64,000 bases of DNA from Saccharothrix ecbatanensis (lineage in GTDB: Bacteria > Actinomycetota > Actinomycetes > Mycobacteriales > Pseudonocardiaceae): assembly GCF_014205015.1 (NCBI RefSeq), contig NZ_JACHMO010000001.1:248001-312000 (forward strand), written 5' to 3'. The notes beneath the pieces are model-generated. The model was not told where the DNA came from, searched no databases, and was given only the letters and a program-made list of their open reading frames with translations. Position numbers and translations under genes: made by a program. Shown piece by piece: positions 16,083-23,711 of this stretch (positions within the stretch are counted from its first letter, which is position 1; each line of letters begins with the position of its first letter).

Positions 16083-17675
16083 TCACAGCGCCAGGTGTGG
16101 CCAGGATTCGGTGTCCCGCAACAGTTGCCGGTCGTGTGTGGCGATCACCACCGCGGCCGGGGTTGAGGTGAGGGCGGCGGTCAGCTCGTCCACGAGCGTG
16201 GCCGACAGGTGGTTGGTCGGCTCGTCCAGCAGCAACACGTGCGGCCGGGTGGCGAGGACCAGGGCCAGGTCCAGCCGCCTCCGGGCGCCGACCGAGAGTT
16301 CGGCCACCGGACGGTGCCGGTCGTAGCTGTCCAGCAGGCCCAACTCGTCGAGTGCCGGCCCGTGCACGCCTGACCGGGCGTCGTACAGCTCCACTGCCGT
16401 GCGGTGGCCCGGCAGGTCGGATTCCTGACCCAACCGCCCGACCCGCACGGACCTGGCACGGGTGACGGTGCCGGTGTCGGGTTCCAGGTCGCCGGCCAGC
16501 ACTGCCAGCAGCGTCGACTTGCCCGCGCCGTTGGGTCCGGTGACCACCAGCCGGTCCCTGGAGTCCAGCGCGACGTCGACCGGGCGCGCAAGCCGCTCGG
16601 CCACGGACACGTCGGTGGCGCGCAGCAGAGTCGCACTGTGGTGTTCGGGCAGTTCGGGCATGGCGAACCGGGTCGGCGGCGGCGGGATCGTCACCGCGTG
16701 CGTGCTCAGCTCCTCCTGGCGTCGGTGCACGGCGCGGACCAGGCCGGGCGCGCGGGTGGCGCGGGTGTGCTTGCCGTGCCCCTTGGCGGGACGCCAGTTG
16801 TCGCGCAGCCGGTTCTGCGCCGCGGACAGGTCGTCGGCCAGGCGCTGCTGCTCGGCCACCTGCTCGGTGTGCAGTGCCTCCCAGCGGGCACGTTCGGCTC
16901 GGCGGGCCTGGACGTACGCGGTGTAGCCGCCGCCGTACGCCCGTGGCCGGCCGTCGCTGGACGGGTCGAGGTCGACCACCGTGGTGGCCACGTCGGTGAG
17001 CAACGCCCGGTCGTGGCTGACCAGCACGACCACGCCCCGGTGGGCGCGCAGGCGTTCGGTGAGGTGGTCGAGCCCGTCCGCGTCGAGGTGGTTGGTCGGC
17101 TCGTCCAGCAGCAGGACCGGGTGGCCGGCGCCGAGCAGGCAGGCCAGCCGCACCCGGTGGCGCTGGCCGACCGAGAGGGCGCCGAGCGGGCGGGTGCGGT
17201 CGTCCACGGCGTTCAGCGCGGCCAGCGAGACCTCGACCCGCCGGTCGGCGTCCCACGCGTCGAGCGCTTCGGCTTCGGCGAGCGCGGCGGCGTAGGCGTC
17301 ATCCGTGCCAGGACGACCGTCGGTCAACGCGTCGGCGGCCTTGTCCAAGCTGGTCAGCGCACTGCGCACGGCGGACAGTTCGAGGTCGATCAGCGCGCCG
17401 ACGGTGTCGGTGGGGCCGAGCGGGATCTGCTGGTCCGCAACCCCGACAGAGCCCGCGCGGTGCACTTCGCCGAGGTCGACGGGCAGGTCGCCGGCGAGGA
17501 CCCGGAGCAGGGTCGTCTTCCCGCGACCGTTCTCGCCGACGACCGCGACCCGGTCACCGGCGGCGGCGACGAGATCGACACCGGCGAGCACGGGCCGTCC
17601 GCCGAAGGAGAGGTGGACGCCGGACATCCGAACGTGCGCCGAGCGCACAAGGGCAGGTGAGAGGTGGGACGACAT
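16083..17675 (-). CDS. ABC-F ribosome-protection protein
   Basis: The 530-aa protein has two nucleotide-binding domains and no membrane helices, the layout of ABC-F proteins. Domain 1 has Walker A GENGRGKTT (about 46-54), signature LSVGQRHRVRLA and Walker B PVLLLDEPTNHLD. Domain 2 has GPNGAGKST, LSVGARRRLDLA and HVLLLDEPTNHLS. The interdomain linker (about residues 245-310) is rich in Arg, Gln and Ala and forms the arm that enters the ribosomal E site. Actinobacterial members protect ribosomes from macrolides, lincosamides, pleuromutilins or streptogramins. GGAGG lies about 10 nt before the ATG. A short leader ORF followed by a terminator-like hairpin upstream strongly suggests antibiotic-induced attenuation. 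Confidence 0.93.
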   Translation of the reverse strand: MSSHLSPALVRSAHVRMSGVHLSFGGRPVLAGVDLVAAAGDRVAVVGENGRGKTTLLRVLAGDLPVDLGEVHRAGSVGVADQQIPLGPTDTVGALIDLELSAVRSALTSLDKAADALTDGRPGTDDAYAAALAEAEALDAWDADRRVEVSLAALNAVDDRTRPLGALSVGQRHRVRLACLLGAGHPVLLLDEPTNHLDADGLDHLTERLRAHRGVVVLVSHDRALLTDVATTVVDLDPSSDGRPRAYGGGYTAYVQARRAERARWEALHTEQVAEQQRLADDLSAAQNRLRDNWRPAKGHGKHTRATRAPGLVRAVHRRQEELSTHAVTIPPPPTRFAMPELPEHHSATLLRATDVSVAERLARPVDVALDSRDRLVVTGPNGAGKSTLLAVLAGDLEPDTGTVTRARSVRVGRLGQESDLPGHRTAVELYDARSGVHGPALDELGLLDSYDRHRPVAELSVGARRRLDLALVLATRPHVLLLDEPTNHLSATLVDELTAALTSTPAAVVIATHDRQLLRDTESWPHLAL

Positions 17676-17707
17676 GAAGGGACTGCCTCCGACAAGAGGT
17701 GATGAGC

Positions 17708-17762
17708 AGAAAGGACGAACTCCGGTAGCGCGGGTTCGCGGTACCGGCGGAGGCGTCGTCCC
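17708..17762 (-). terminator. Attenuator hairpin in the ABC-F leader
   Basis: Reading leftward, GGGACGACG starts right after the leader stop codon. Its partner arm TTCGTCC lies at 17713-17719, with inner complementary segments (CTCCGCCGGTACCGCG and CGCGCTACCGGAG). A TTTCT tract (17708-17712) follows immediately. This is the shape of an intrinsic terminator placed between a leader peptide and its regulated gene. Confidence 0.65.
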
Positions 17763-17786
17763 TCAGAGGAAGTACAGGTGCTGCAT
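17763..17786 (-). CDS. Leader peptide MQHLYFL upstream of the ABC-F gene
   Basis: ATG at 17786, or GTG one codon before it, opens a 7-codon ORF reading Met-Gln-His-Leu-Tyr-Phe-Leu and ending in TGA. The terminator-like hairpin begins at once after the stop. In known macrolide/lincosamide/ABC-F attenuators, a drug-stalled ribosome on such a short ORF blocks terminator formation and lets transcription continue. The hydrophobic, aromatic peptide end is consistent with a stalling sequence. Coding by such a short ORF cannot be proven from sequence alone. Confidence 0.55.
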   Translation of the reverse strand: MQHLYFL

Positions 17787-17891
17787 CACGGTCACCAGGG
17801 TAGGACGCCGGCAGAACCTGCCGCATCCGGATTTCGACCACACCCACGTCCCCCGCCCCGACACCGATCCACCCGGGTGGATAGTGGGAAC

Positions 17892-18488
17892 ATGCCGAAC
17901 CTCGACTTCTACGCTGCCGGCGACGACTGGTCCGCGGTCCTGGGGGTGGTGTTCGATCTCGGCTTGTTCCGCGTCTTCGAGTCCGACTCGGAGCCGGACC
18001 GCGAGTTGCGCGAGTTCCACGCCGCCACGGAGGTTCCAGGCGGCCGACAGGGACGGCACTTGGCGTTGTTCGTCACCGGTTCGGGACCGGCTCCCGTAGC
18101 GAGGCGAATCGATCTGCGGCCAGGAGCGCTTGGCGACGCCACCTTCCGCTACTGCTGTGAAGCCTGGGGGCTCGTCCAGCTCTACCACGGCGGTCCGGCT
18201 GGGACAGACGAGCTGCGATGGAGTCATGCGAACCACAACACGGAGAAGCGCGCCGCCGCGTGGTCCGCGACCTTGCCGCGACTCGGCGACCCCGCTCAGT
18301 GGAATTGGCCGGCGGTCACAAGCGCGTCCGGCCGGCTCAACCGGGCTGTTCGCCGGATGGCCGTCGACAAGATCGGTTCCCATCCTGTGCTGCCGCACGC
18401 GGCTCGGTTCATCGAGGAAGGCGGTCTGAGGTATGAATACGGCACGGGCATCCACGCGACTCCGTCCTTCGGGATGAGTCGCCGGTGA
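17892..18488 (+). CDS. Conserved hypothetical protein
   Basis: From ATG at 17892 the product is 198 aa. It opens with MPNLDFYAAGDDWSAVLGVVF. Later strands and helices include TFRYCCEAWGLVQLYHGG and RAAAWSATLPRLGDPAQWNW. There is no signal peptide or membrane segment. The pattern is consistent with a soluble protein conserved in actinomycetes, but I know of no assigned function. Its stop overlaps the start of the AlkD-like gene by 4 nt (GTGA), so translation of the two is probably coupled. It is divergent from the ABC-F leader region. Confidence 0.72.
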   Translation: MPNLDFYAAGDDWSAVLGVVFDLGLFRVFESDSEPDRELREFHAATEVPGGRQGRHLALFVTGSGPAPVARRIDLRPGALGDATFRYCCEAWGLVQLYHGGPAGTDELRWSHANHNTEKRAAAWSATLPRLGDPAQWNWPAVTSASGRLNRAVRRMAVDKIGSHPVLPHAARFIEEGGLRYEYGTGIHATPSFGMSRR

Positions 18489-19201
18489 CGGGGAGGGTCG
18501 AGGTGGCTGAGACGACGGTGGCCGAGGTGATGGTCGAGTTGGCCGCGCTCGAAGACCCGAAGATGCGTGCGGTGAACGAGAAGCACGGTGACGATCACGG
18601 GGTGAACCTCGGCAAGTTGCGCGCGATCGCGAAGCGGCTGAAGACCCAGCAGGACCTCGCGCGCCGGCTCTGGGCGACCAACGACACCGCGGCGAGGTTG
18701 CTGGCGATCCTGATCTGCCGCCCGAAGGCGTTCGAACGCGACGAGCTGGACGCCATGTTGCGTGAGGCGCGCGCCCCCAAGGTGCACGACTGGCTCGTGA
18801 ACTACGTCGTGAAGAAGGGCCCGTACGCCGAAGAGCTGCGTGTGACGTGGTTCGCCGACCCGGATCCGGTGGTCGCGAGCGCGGGCTGGGCGTTGACCAC
18901 CGAACGCGTGGCCAAGAAGCCCGAGGGCCTGGACCTTGTAGGGCTGCTCGACGTCATCGAGGCGGAGATGCGCGACGCCCCCGATCGCCTCCAGTGGGCG
19001 ATGAACCACTGCCTGGCCCAGATCGGGATCGAACACCCCGAGCACCGCACCCGCGCGATCGCCATCGGTGAGCGCCTGGAGGTGCTCAAGGACTACCCGA
19101 CCGCGCCGAACTGCACGTCCCCGTTCGCGCCCGTCTGGATCAACGAGATGGTGCGCCGGCAAGACGACCAGGCGCCACTAGGAGTCCGCGAAGTGGTGTA
19201 G
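18485..19201 (+). CDS. DNA alkylation repair protein, AlkD-like HEAT-repeat glycosylase family
   Basis: The 238-aa all-helical protein matches the AlkD/AlkC-like family. Helical repeats include VNLGKLRAIAKRLKTQQDLA, RLLAILICRPKAFERDELD, WALTTERVAKKPEGLDL and MNHCLAQIGIEHPEHRTRAI. Family members excise positively charged 3- or 7-alkylated purines by capturing the lesion without base flipping. I cannot confirm all catalytic residues (Trp/Asp) from this reading. It starts with a GTGA overlap with the preceding gene. Its last 24 bp overlap the convergent TetR gene. GTG at 18503 is an alternative start. Confidence 0.82.
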   Translation: MTGRVEVAETTVAEVMVELAALEDPKMRAVNEKHGDDHGVNLGKLRAIAKRLKTQQDLARRLWATNDTAARLLAILICRPKAFERDELDAMLREARAPKVHDWLVNYVVKKGPYAEELRVTWFADPDPVVASAGWALTTERVAKKPEGLDLVGLLDVIEAEMRDAPDRLQWAMNHCLAQIGIEHPEHRTRAIAIGERLEVLKDYPTAPNCTSPFAPVWINEMVRRQDDQAPLGVREVV

Positions 19202-19744
19202 GACCATCTCGGTCAGCGCGGCGACGTCCGCGTCGACCATCGGCTCACCGGTCATGCCCATCCGGTGGAGCAGGGTTCCGACGACGGTGTCGATGAGGAG
19301 CAGCACCCGGTGCTCCGGCTCGCCGAGAGCCTCCTGGAGCGCGACCCGGTAGGGGTCCTGCACCCGCGTGGACAGGATTTCGCGCAGGGCCGGATCACTG
19401 ACGCCGTCGACGAACAGGCCCGCGAACGCCGCACCCACCCCCGGCTCGCCGATCTTCGCCGCGATCCAGATGATGCCCGACGAGATGTCCTCCCGTGGAC
19501 TGCCGCCCTTCAACGGCACCGGGCCCAACGCGTCGATGAGGCAGTCCGCGATCAGCGCGCCCTTCGACGGCCAACGCCGGTAGAGCGTCGTCTTCGCCAC
19601 TCCCGCCGCCGCCGCGATGCGATCCATCGTCGCGCCCGTGTAGCCCAGCTCGTGGACCGTCCTCAACGCGGCGGCGAACACCACGGCGTCGATGCCGGCG
19701 CGCGGGCGGCCGGGCGGTCTCGCTGAGGTGGTCCCTCGGGTCAT
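19178..19744 (-). CDS. TetR-family repressor
   Basis: The 188-aa protein has a standard TetR N-terminal domain: VFAAALRTVHELGYTGATMDRIAAAAGVAKTTLYRRWPSKGALIADCLID (about residues 23-72), with TTLYRRW in the recognition helix. The C-terminal ligand domain resembles TetR_C_11-type members (a guess by length and the ERxxLLxxR-like dimer region). It is divergent from the hydrolase fragment and ABC exporter pair. A 30-bp interrupted palindrome lies 21 bp upstream of its ATG. Autoregulation and control of the exporter are the natural inference. Its 3' end overlaps the AlkD-like gene. Confidence 0.9.
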   Translation of the reverse strand: MTRGTTSARPPGRPRAGIDAVVFAAALRTVHELGYTGATMDRIAAAAGVAKTTLYRRWPSKGALIADCLIDALGPVPLKGGSPREDISSGIIWIAAKIGEPGVGAAFAGLFVDGVSDPALREILSTRVQDPYRVALQEALGEPEHRVLLLIDTVVGTLLHRMGMTGEPMVDADVAALTEMVLHHFADS

Positions 19745-19765
19745 GGCTACACGATAGCCAATTGC

Positions 19766-19795
19766 GCTACGATCGGTATCGATACCATTGGTAGC
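19766..19795. promoter_or_regulatory. TetR operator controlling the divergent exporter unit
   Basis: The element is GCTAC-gatc-GGTATC/GATACC-attg-GTAGC. The inner 12-bp palindrome (19775-19786) and the outer 5-bp arms are perfect and share one centre. Its placement between the TetR start (19744) and the rightward unit fits a dual operator. Confidence 0.7.
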
Positions 19796-19815
19796 GAAAA
19801 TGCCCGAGGGGGGAC

Positions 19816-20151
19816 ATGAACGAGGTGAGTCAACGGCAGCCGTGGGGGATCCGGCTGCTGCACGCCGTGCTGAGGGAGCCGGACTGGTCGGCGATGACAG
19901 CCGACGACCTGGACGGGCCGGCGCTTGTGGTGGTGCCGACTCTCGACCCGCTGGCCGACCACGGCCGCCGTTACGCCGAAAGGCTGCTCGAATCCGGCAC
20001 GCCCGCGCGGCTCACCGAGCACCCGGGAGCGCCGCACGCGTTCCTCGGCATGCCGGGCTTGGCGCCGCAGGCGAAGGCCGCCCGGACGGAGATCACCGAG
20101 TTCCTCGGCGCTCACCTCAAGACGAAGTCGACGAAGGTGGGAGAGAAATGA
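19816..20151 (+). pseudogene. Remnant C-terminal piece of an alpha/beta-hydrolase
   Basis: This 111-aa reading frame matches only the end of an alpha/beta-hydrolase of the HSL/Aes esterase type. It has PALVVVPTLDPLADHGRRYA (the strand and loop bearing the catalytic Asp) and then EHPGAPHAFLGMPGLAPQAK (the catalytic His region). The nucleophile elbow GDSAGG and the whole N-terminal half are missing. It still has an ATG behind GAGGGGGGAC and overlaps the next gene by 4 nt. It may therefore be translated to couple expression of the ABC gene even though it cannot be an active hydrolase. TetR-controlled esterase genes often look like this when intact. Confidence 0.65.
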
Positions 20152-21920
20152 CGTCACCGGAAGTCGACGCCGGACCGAGCCTGACCAGGCTGCTGCGCCC
20201 CTACCGGTGGACCTTCGCCACTGTCGTGATCCTCCAGGTGATCGGCGCGGTCGCCGGCCTGGCGCCGCTGCTGTCGGTGGTCGAACTGGGCCGCACCCTG
20301 CTGTCGCCCGGCCCCGTCGACCACGCTCACGTCCGGTTCGTCGTGATCGCGGGCGCGGTCGGCTTGCTCGTCCGACTGCTGTTCACGGCCGCGTCGTCCG
20401 GGATCGGGCACGCGCTCGACGACCAGGTGCAACTCTCGTTCCGAAGGCAACTGGCCGCACGACTCGGCCGCGTGCCGATCGGGTGGTTCTCCCGCCGCAG
20501 GACAGGTGAGCTGGCCAAGGTCGTGGGGGAGGACGTGAGCGCCGTGCACCCGTTCATCGCCCACGCCCCCGGTGAACTCGTCTCGGCGTTCGTGGTGCCG
20601 CTGGCGTCGCTGATCTACCTGTTCACCATCGACTGGCGGCTCACGCTGATCACGTTGACACCGGTGGCGTTGGCGGTGGCGCTCGTGCCCCTGATGATGA
20701 CGCCGACCCGGCTGCGCGAGCAGAAGGACTTCGACGTGGCCATGGGGCGGATCGCGAGTTCGGTGGTCGAGTTCGTGCGGGGCATCTCGGTGGTGAAGGC
20801 GTTCGGCGGAGGTGAGCGCGCCCACCGTCGATTCATCACGGCCGTGGACGATTTCGTCCGCATCTTCTACCGGATGGTGCGCGGTCTCTCCGGGATCGCC
20901 GCGGGGATGCAGGTCGCGCTGTCGCCGCCGTTCGTGCTGCTGGTCGTGCTGATCGGCGGCGCGTCGCTTATCACGACCGGTGGCATGGCTCCGGCCGACC
21001 TGCTGCCGTTCTTGTTGCTGGGACTGGGTTTGACCGCTCCGGTCGCCGCTCTCGGCCACGGCTTCGACGACTTGCAAGCCGCACGACGCGCGGTCGGGCG
21101 GATTCGGGACGTGCTGGCGGTGCCGTCGCTGCCGGAGCCCGCGCACCCGGTCGCGCCACAGGGACACCGGGTGGAACTGCGCGACGTCCGATTCGGCTAC
21201 GAAGCCGATCACGAGGTGCTGCGCGGGATCGACCTGGTGCTCGAACCGGGCACGGTCACCGCGATCGTCGGGCCGTCGGGCAGCGGGAAGTCCACGCTGG
21301 TCCAGCTGTTGCCGCGGTTCTTCGACCCGACCCACGGCTCGGTCCTCCTGGGTGGCGTGGACCTGCGTGAGCTCGGCAGCCAGGAGCTCTACCGGATGGT
21401 CTCCTTCGTCTTCCAGGACACCTCGCTGCTGCGCGCCTCGGTCGCGGACAACATCGCGCTGGCGGTGCCCGACGCCGACCTCGATGACGTGGTGCGCGCC
21501 GCCCGCCTGGCGAACATCCACGAACGAATCCTCGAACTGCCGCGCGGGTACGAGTCCGTGATCGGCGAGGACGCCGGGCTGTCGGGTGGGGAGGCGCAGC
21601 GGATCTCGCTCGCTCGCGCACTGCTCGCCGACGCGCCCGTCCTCGTGCTGGACGAGGCGACCGCCTTCGCCGACCCGCAGACCGAACAGGCGGTGCGCCG
21701 GGCGCTGGCGACGTTGGCCGGCGATCGGACGATCCTGGTCATCGCCCATCGACTGGAGACGGTCGCCGACGCCGACACCGTGGTGGTGCTGGAGAACGGG
21801 TCGATCGTGGAGCGCGGCACGCCCGCCGATCTGTTGGCGCAGAGCGGGAAGTTCGCCGCGTTCTGGCAATCCCACCGCTCGGCGACGGCCGACGAGACCA
21901 CCGGAGGCGTGTCCCGATGA
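20148..21920 (+). CDS. ABC exporter half-transporter (TMD-NBD), IrtA/YbtP-like
   Basis: The 590-aa protein fuses six membrane helices (residues about 18-310) to an ATPase domain (about 345-575) with Walker A GPSGSGKST, signature LSGGEAQRISLA, Walker B VLVLDEATAFADP and switch His in VIAHRLE. The intracellular loop sequence WFSRRRTGELAKVVGEDVSA and the overall design resemble the IrtAB/YbtPQ group, which has exporter fold but imports siderophores. Ordinary type IV drug exporters are the alternative. No siderophore-interacting domain is fused. Its start overlaps the hydrolase remnant (ATGA), and its stop overlaps the partner gene by 4 nt. The TetR repressor at 19178 probably controls it. Confidence 0.9.
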   Translation: MTSPEVDAGPSLTRLLRPYRWTFATVVILQVIGAVAGLAPLLSVVELGRTLLSPGPVDHAHVRFVVIAGAVGLLVRLLFTAASSGIGHALDDQVQLSFRRQLAARLGRVPIGWFSRRRTGELAKVVGEDVSAVHPFIAHAPGELVSAFVVPLASLIYLFTIDWRLTLITLTPVALAVALVPLMMTPTRLREQKDFDVAMGRIASSVVEFVRGISVVKAFGGGERAHRRFITAVDDFVRIFYRMVRGLSGIAAGMQVALSPPFVLLVVLIGGASLITTGGMAPADLLPFLLLGLGLTAPVAALGHGFDDLQAARRAVGRIRDVLAVPSLPEPAHPVAPQGHRVELRDVRFGYEADHEVLRGIDLVLEPGTVTAIVGPSGSGKSTLVQLLPRFFDPTHGSVLLGGVDLRELGSQELYRMVSFVFQDTSLLRASVADNIALAVPDADLDDVVRAARLANIHERILELPRGYESVIGEDAGLSGGEAQRISLARALLADAPVLVLDEATAFADPQTEQAVRRALATLAGDRTILVIAHRLETVADADTVVVLENGSIVERGTPADLLAQSGKFAAFWQSHRSATADETTGGVSR

Positions 21921-23623
21921 TCCGAATGCTGTTGCGCGTGCTGGGACGCGAGTACGCCCAACCCGTGCGTCGCACTGTGGCCTTGATGACGACGACCGCG
22001 GTGGCCGAGGGTTTGTCCTACGCACTACTCATTCCCGTGCTGCCCGCGTTGTTCGGCAGCACGCCTGCGGACGCGTGGCCCTGGCTGATCGCGTTCGGGG
22101 CCGCGGTCGCGGTCTACGCGGTGCTGCGCTACCTCGGCGACCTGTCCGGTTTCCGCGCCGGGACCACGCTGTTGCACGGCATGTACTACCGCCTCGGCGA
22201 TCACCTGGCCCGCTTGCCGCTCGGCTGGTACAACGCCCGTCGTGTCGGCGAGGTGTCGGTGCTGGCGAGTCAGGGCGTCCTCCAGGCGATGGGCGTGATC
22301 GCGCATCTGTTGGCGCCGTTCATCTTCGCCTGCGTGACACCGCTGACGATCGTTGCCGTGATCCTCGCGGTCAACTGGCAGATGGGCCTGGCCGCGTTGG
22401 TCGCCGCACCGGTCGTGGCGGCGATCCAGCTCTGGGCGGGACGGTCGATGGCCGCCACCGACGCGGAGCGCGCGGAACGCGACCACGACGCCACCGGGCG
22501 GGTCATCGAGTACCTCCAGGCCCAGCCGGTGCTGCGGGCCGGTGGTCGGACCGTCGAGCGCTTCCGACTGCTGGACGACTCGCTGCGTGAAGTCCAGCGT
22601 GCGTCCCGCCGTTCCCTGCTGTCGGCACTGCCCGGCGCGGTGGGCTTGACGCTCGCGGTGCAGGCGGTGTTCACGGGGTTGCTGGTCCTGGGCGCCTACC
22701 TCGCGCTCGGCGGGACCATCGGCGCGGCGGAGGTCCTGACGATCCTGGTGCTGGCCGCTCGCTGCGCGGATCCTTTGCTGTCGCTGGCGGACATCGGCGG
22801 CAAGCTCCGCGGCGCGCGGTCCGAGTTGGCGAGGCTCGACGCGGTGTTGCGCACCGGGACGCTGCCGGAGGCCCGCGAACCGGTGCGGCCGGAAAGCCAT
22901 GACCTGGAGTTCGACTCCGTCGCCTTCCGACACGGCGACCGCACGGTGATCGGCGACGTGTCGTTGTCCGTGCCGGAGGGGCAGCGGCTCGCCGTTGTCG
23001 GACCGTCCGGTGCGGGCAAGAGCACGTTGCTCCAGTTGATCGCCCGGTTCTACGACGTGGACGCGGGCGCGGTGCGCGTGGGCGGTGTGGACGTGCGCTC
23101 GATCGACACCGAGGTGTTGATGTCGCGGATCGCCTTCGTCTTCCAGGACGTCTACCTGTTCGACGGCACGATCGAGGAGAACGTGCGGCTCGGCCGTCCT
23201 GACGCCGAGGACGCCGAGGTGCGGGCGGCGGCGACCGCTGCGCGGTTGGACGACGTGGTCGAGCGGCTGCCCGGTGGGTGGGCCGCGAACGTCGGCGAGG
23301 GCGGGGCGCTGCTGTCGGGTGGCGAGCGGCAGCGCGTCTCGATCGCACGGGCGCTGCTGAAGGACGCGCCCATCGTGCTGCTGGACGAGGTGACCTCCGC
23401 GCTGGACCCGGTGAACGAGGCCGCCGTGCACGAGGGCATCGAGCGCCTGATGGCGGGCCGGACGGTGGTGATGGTGGCGCACCGGATGCGGACCGTCCAG
23501 CGCGCCGACCGCGTCGTCTTCCTGGACGACGGGCGGATCGCGGAGGAAGGCAGCCACGACGAGCTGCTGCGCCGCGGTGGCCGTTACGCCGGGTTCTGGC
23601 ACCTCTCCATGGCCCCCGGCTGA
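21917..23623 (+). CDS. ABC exporter half-transporter (TMD-NBD), partner of the upstream gene
   Basis: The 568-aa protein has the same TMD-NBD layout: six helices in residues about 15-300, then Walker A GPSGAGKST, signature LSGGERQRVSIA, Walker B IVLLDEVTSALDP and MVAHRMRT. Both partners retain a catalytic Glu after Walker B, so both ATP sites could be active, unlike many heterodimers with one degenerate site. The coupling-helix region LGWYNARRVGEVSVLASQGV matches the IrtB/YbtQ group. Together with the upstream gene it should form a heterodimer in the cytoplasmic membrane. The ligand may be a siderophore, peptide or drug; the sequence does not decide. Confidence 0.9.
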   Translation: MIRMLLRVLGREYAQPVRRTVALMTTTAVAEGLSYALLIPVLPALFGSTPADAWPWLIAFGAAVAVYAVLRYLGDLSGFRAGTTLLHGMYYRLGDHLARLPLGWYNARRVGEVSVLASQGVLQAMGVIAHLLAPFIFACVTPLTIVAVILAVNWQMGLAALVAAPVVAAIQLWAGRSMAATDAERAERDHDATGRVIEYLQAQPVLRAGGRTVERFRLLDDSLREVQRASRRSLLSALPGAVGLTLAVQAVFTGLLVLGAYLALGGTIGAAEVLTILVLAARCADPLLSLADIGGKLRGARSELARLDAVLRTGTLPEAREPVRPESHDLEFDSVAFRHGDRTVIGDVSLSVPEGQRLAVVGPSGAGKSTLLQLIARFYDVDAGAVRVGGVDVRSIDTEVLMSRIAFVFQDVYLFDGTIEENVRLGRPDAEDAEVRAAATAARLDDVVERLPGGWAANVGEGGALLSGGERQRVSIARALLKDAPIVLLDEVTSALDPVNEAAVHEGIERLMAGRTVVMVAHRMRTVQRADRVVFLDDGRIAEEGSHDELLRRGGRYAGFWHLSMAPG

Positions 23624-23711
23624 CGTAACCGCTGGTCGCCGGGCCGCAAGCGGAATTGTCGGTGGGGCTCGCTACCGTTTGCGTAGATCACGTGAAGGGG
23701 GAAGCAACCGC

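Noticed and set aside
19788..20147. Extension of the first ABC exporter to about 710 residues
   Set aside because: The extra N-terminus is Arg/Ala/Gly-rich and lies out of frame with the recognisable hydrolase remnant; the ATG at 20148 begins a normal half-transporter.
20154..22025. Very long open frame on the minus strand opposite the ABC exporter genes
   Set aside because: It is rich in Arg, Gln, His and Asp with no domain, mirrors the GC-biased third positions of the plus-strand genes, and spans two well-supported ABC genes.
22025..23602. 525-codon minus-strand frame opposite the second ABC exporter
   Set aside because: Same reverse-frame artefact: low-complexity His/Arg/Gln composition and no recognisable fold.
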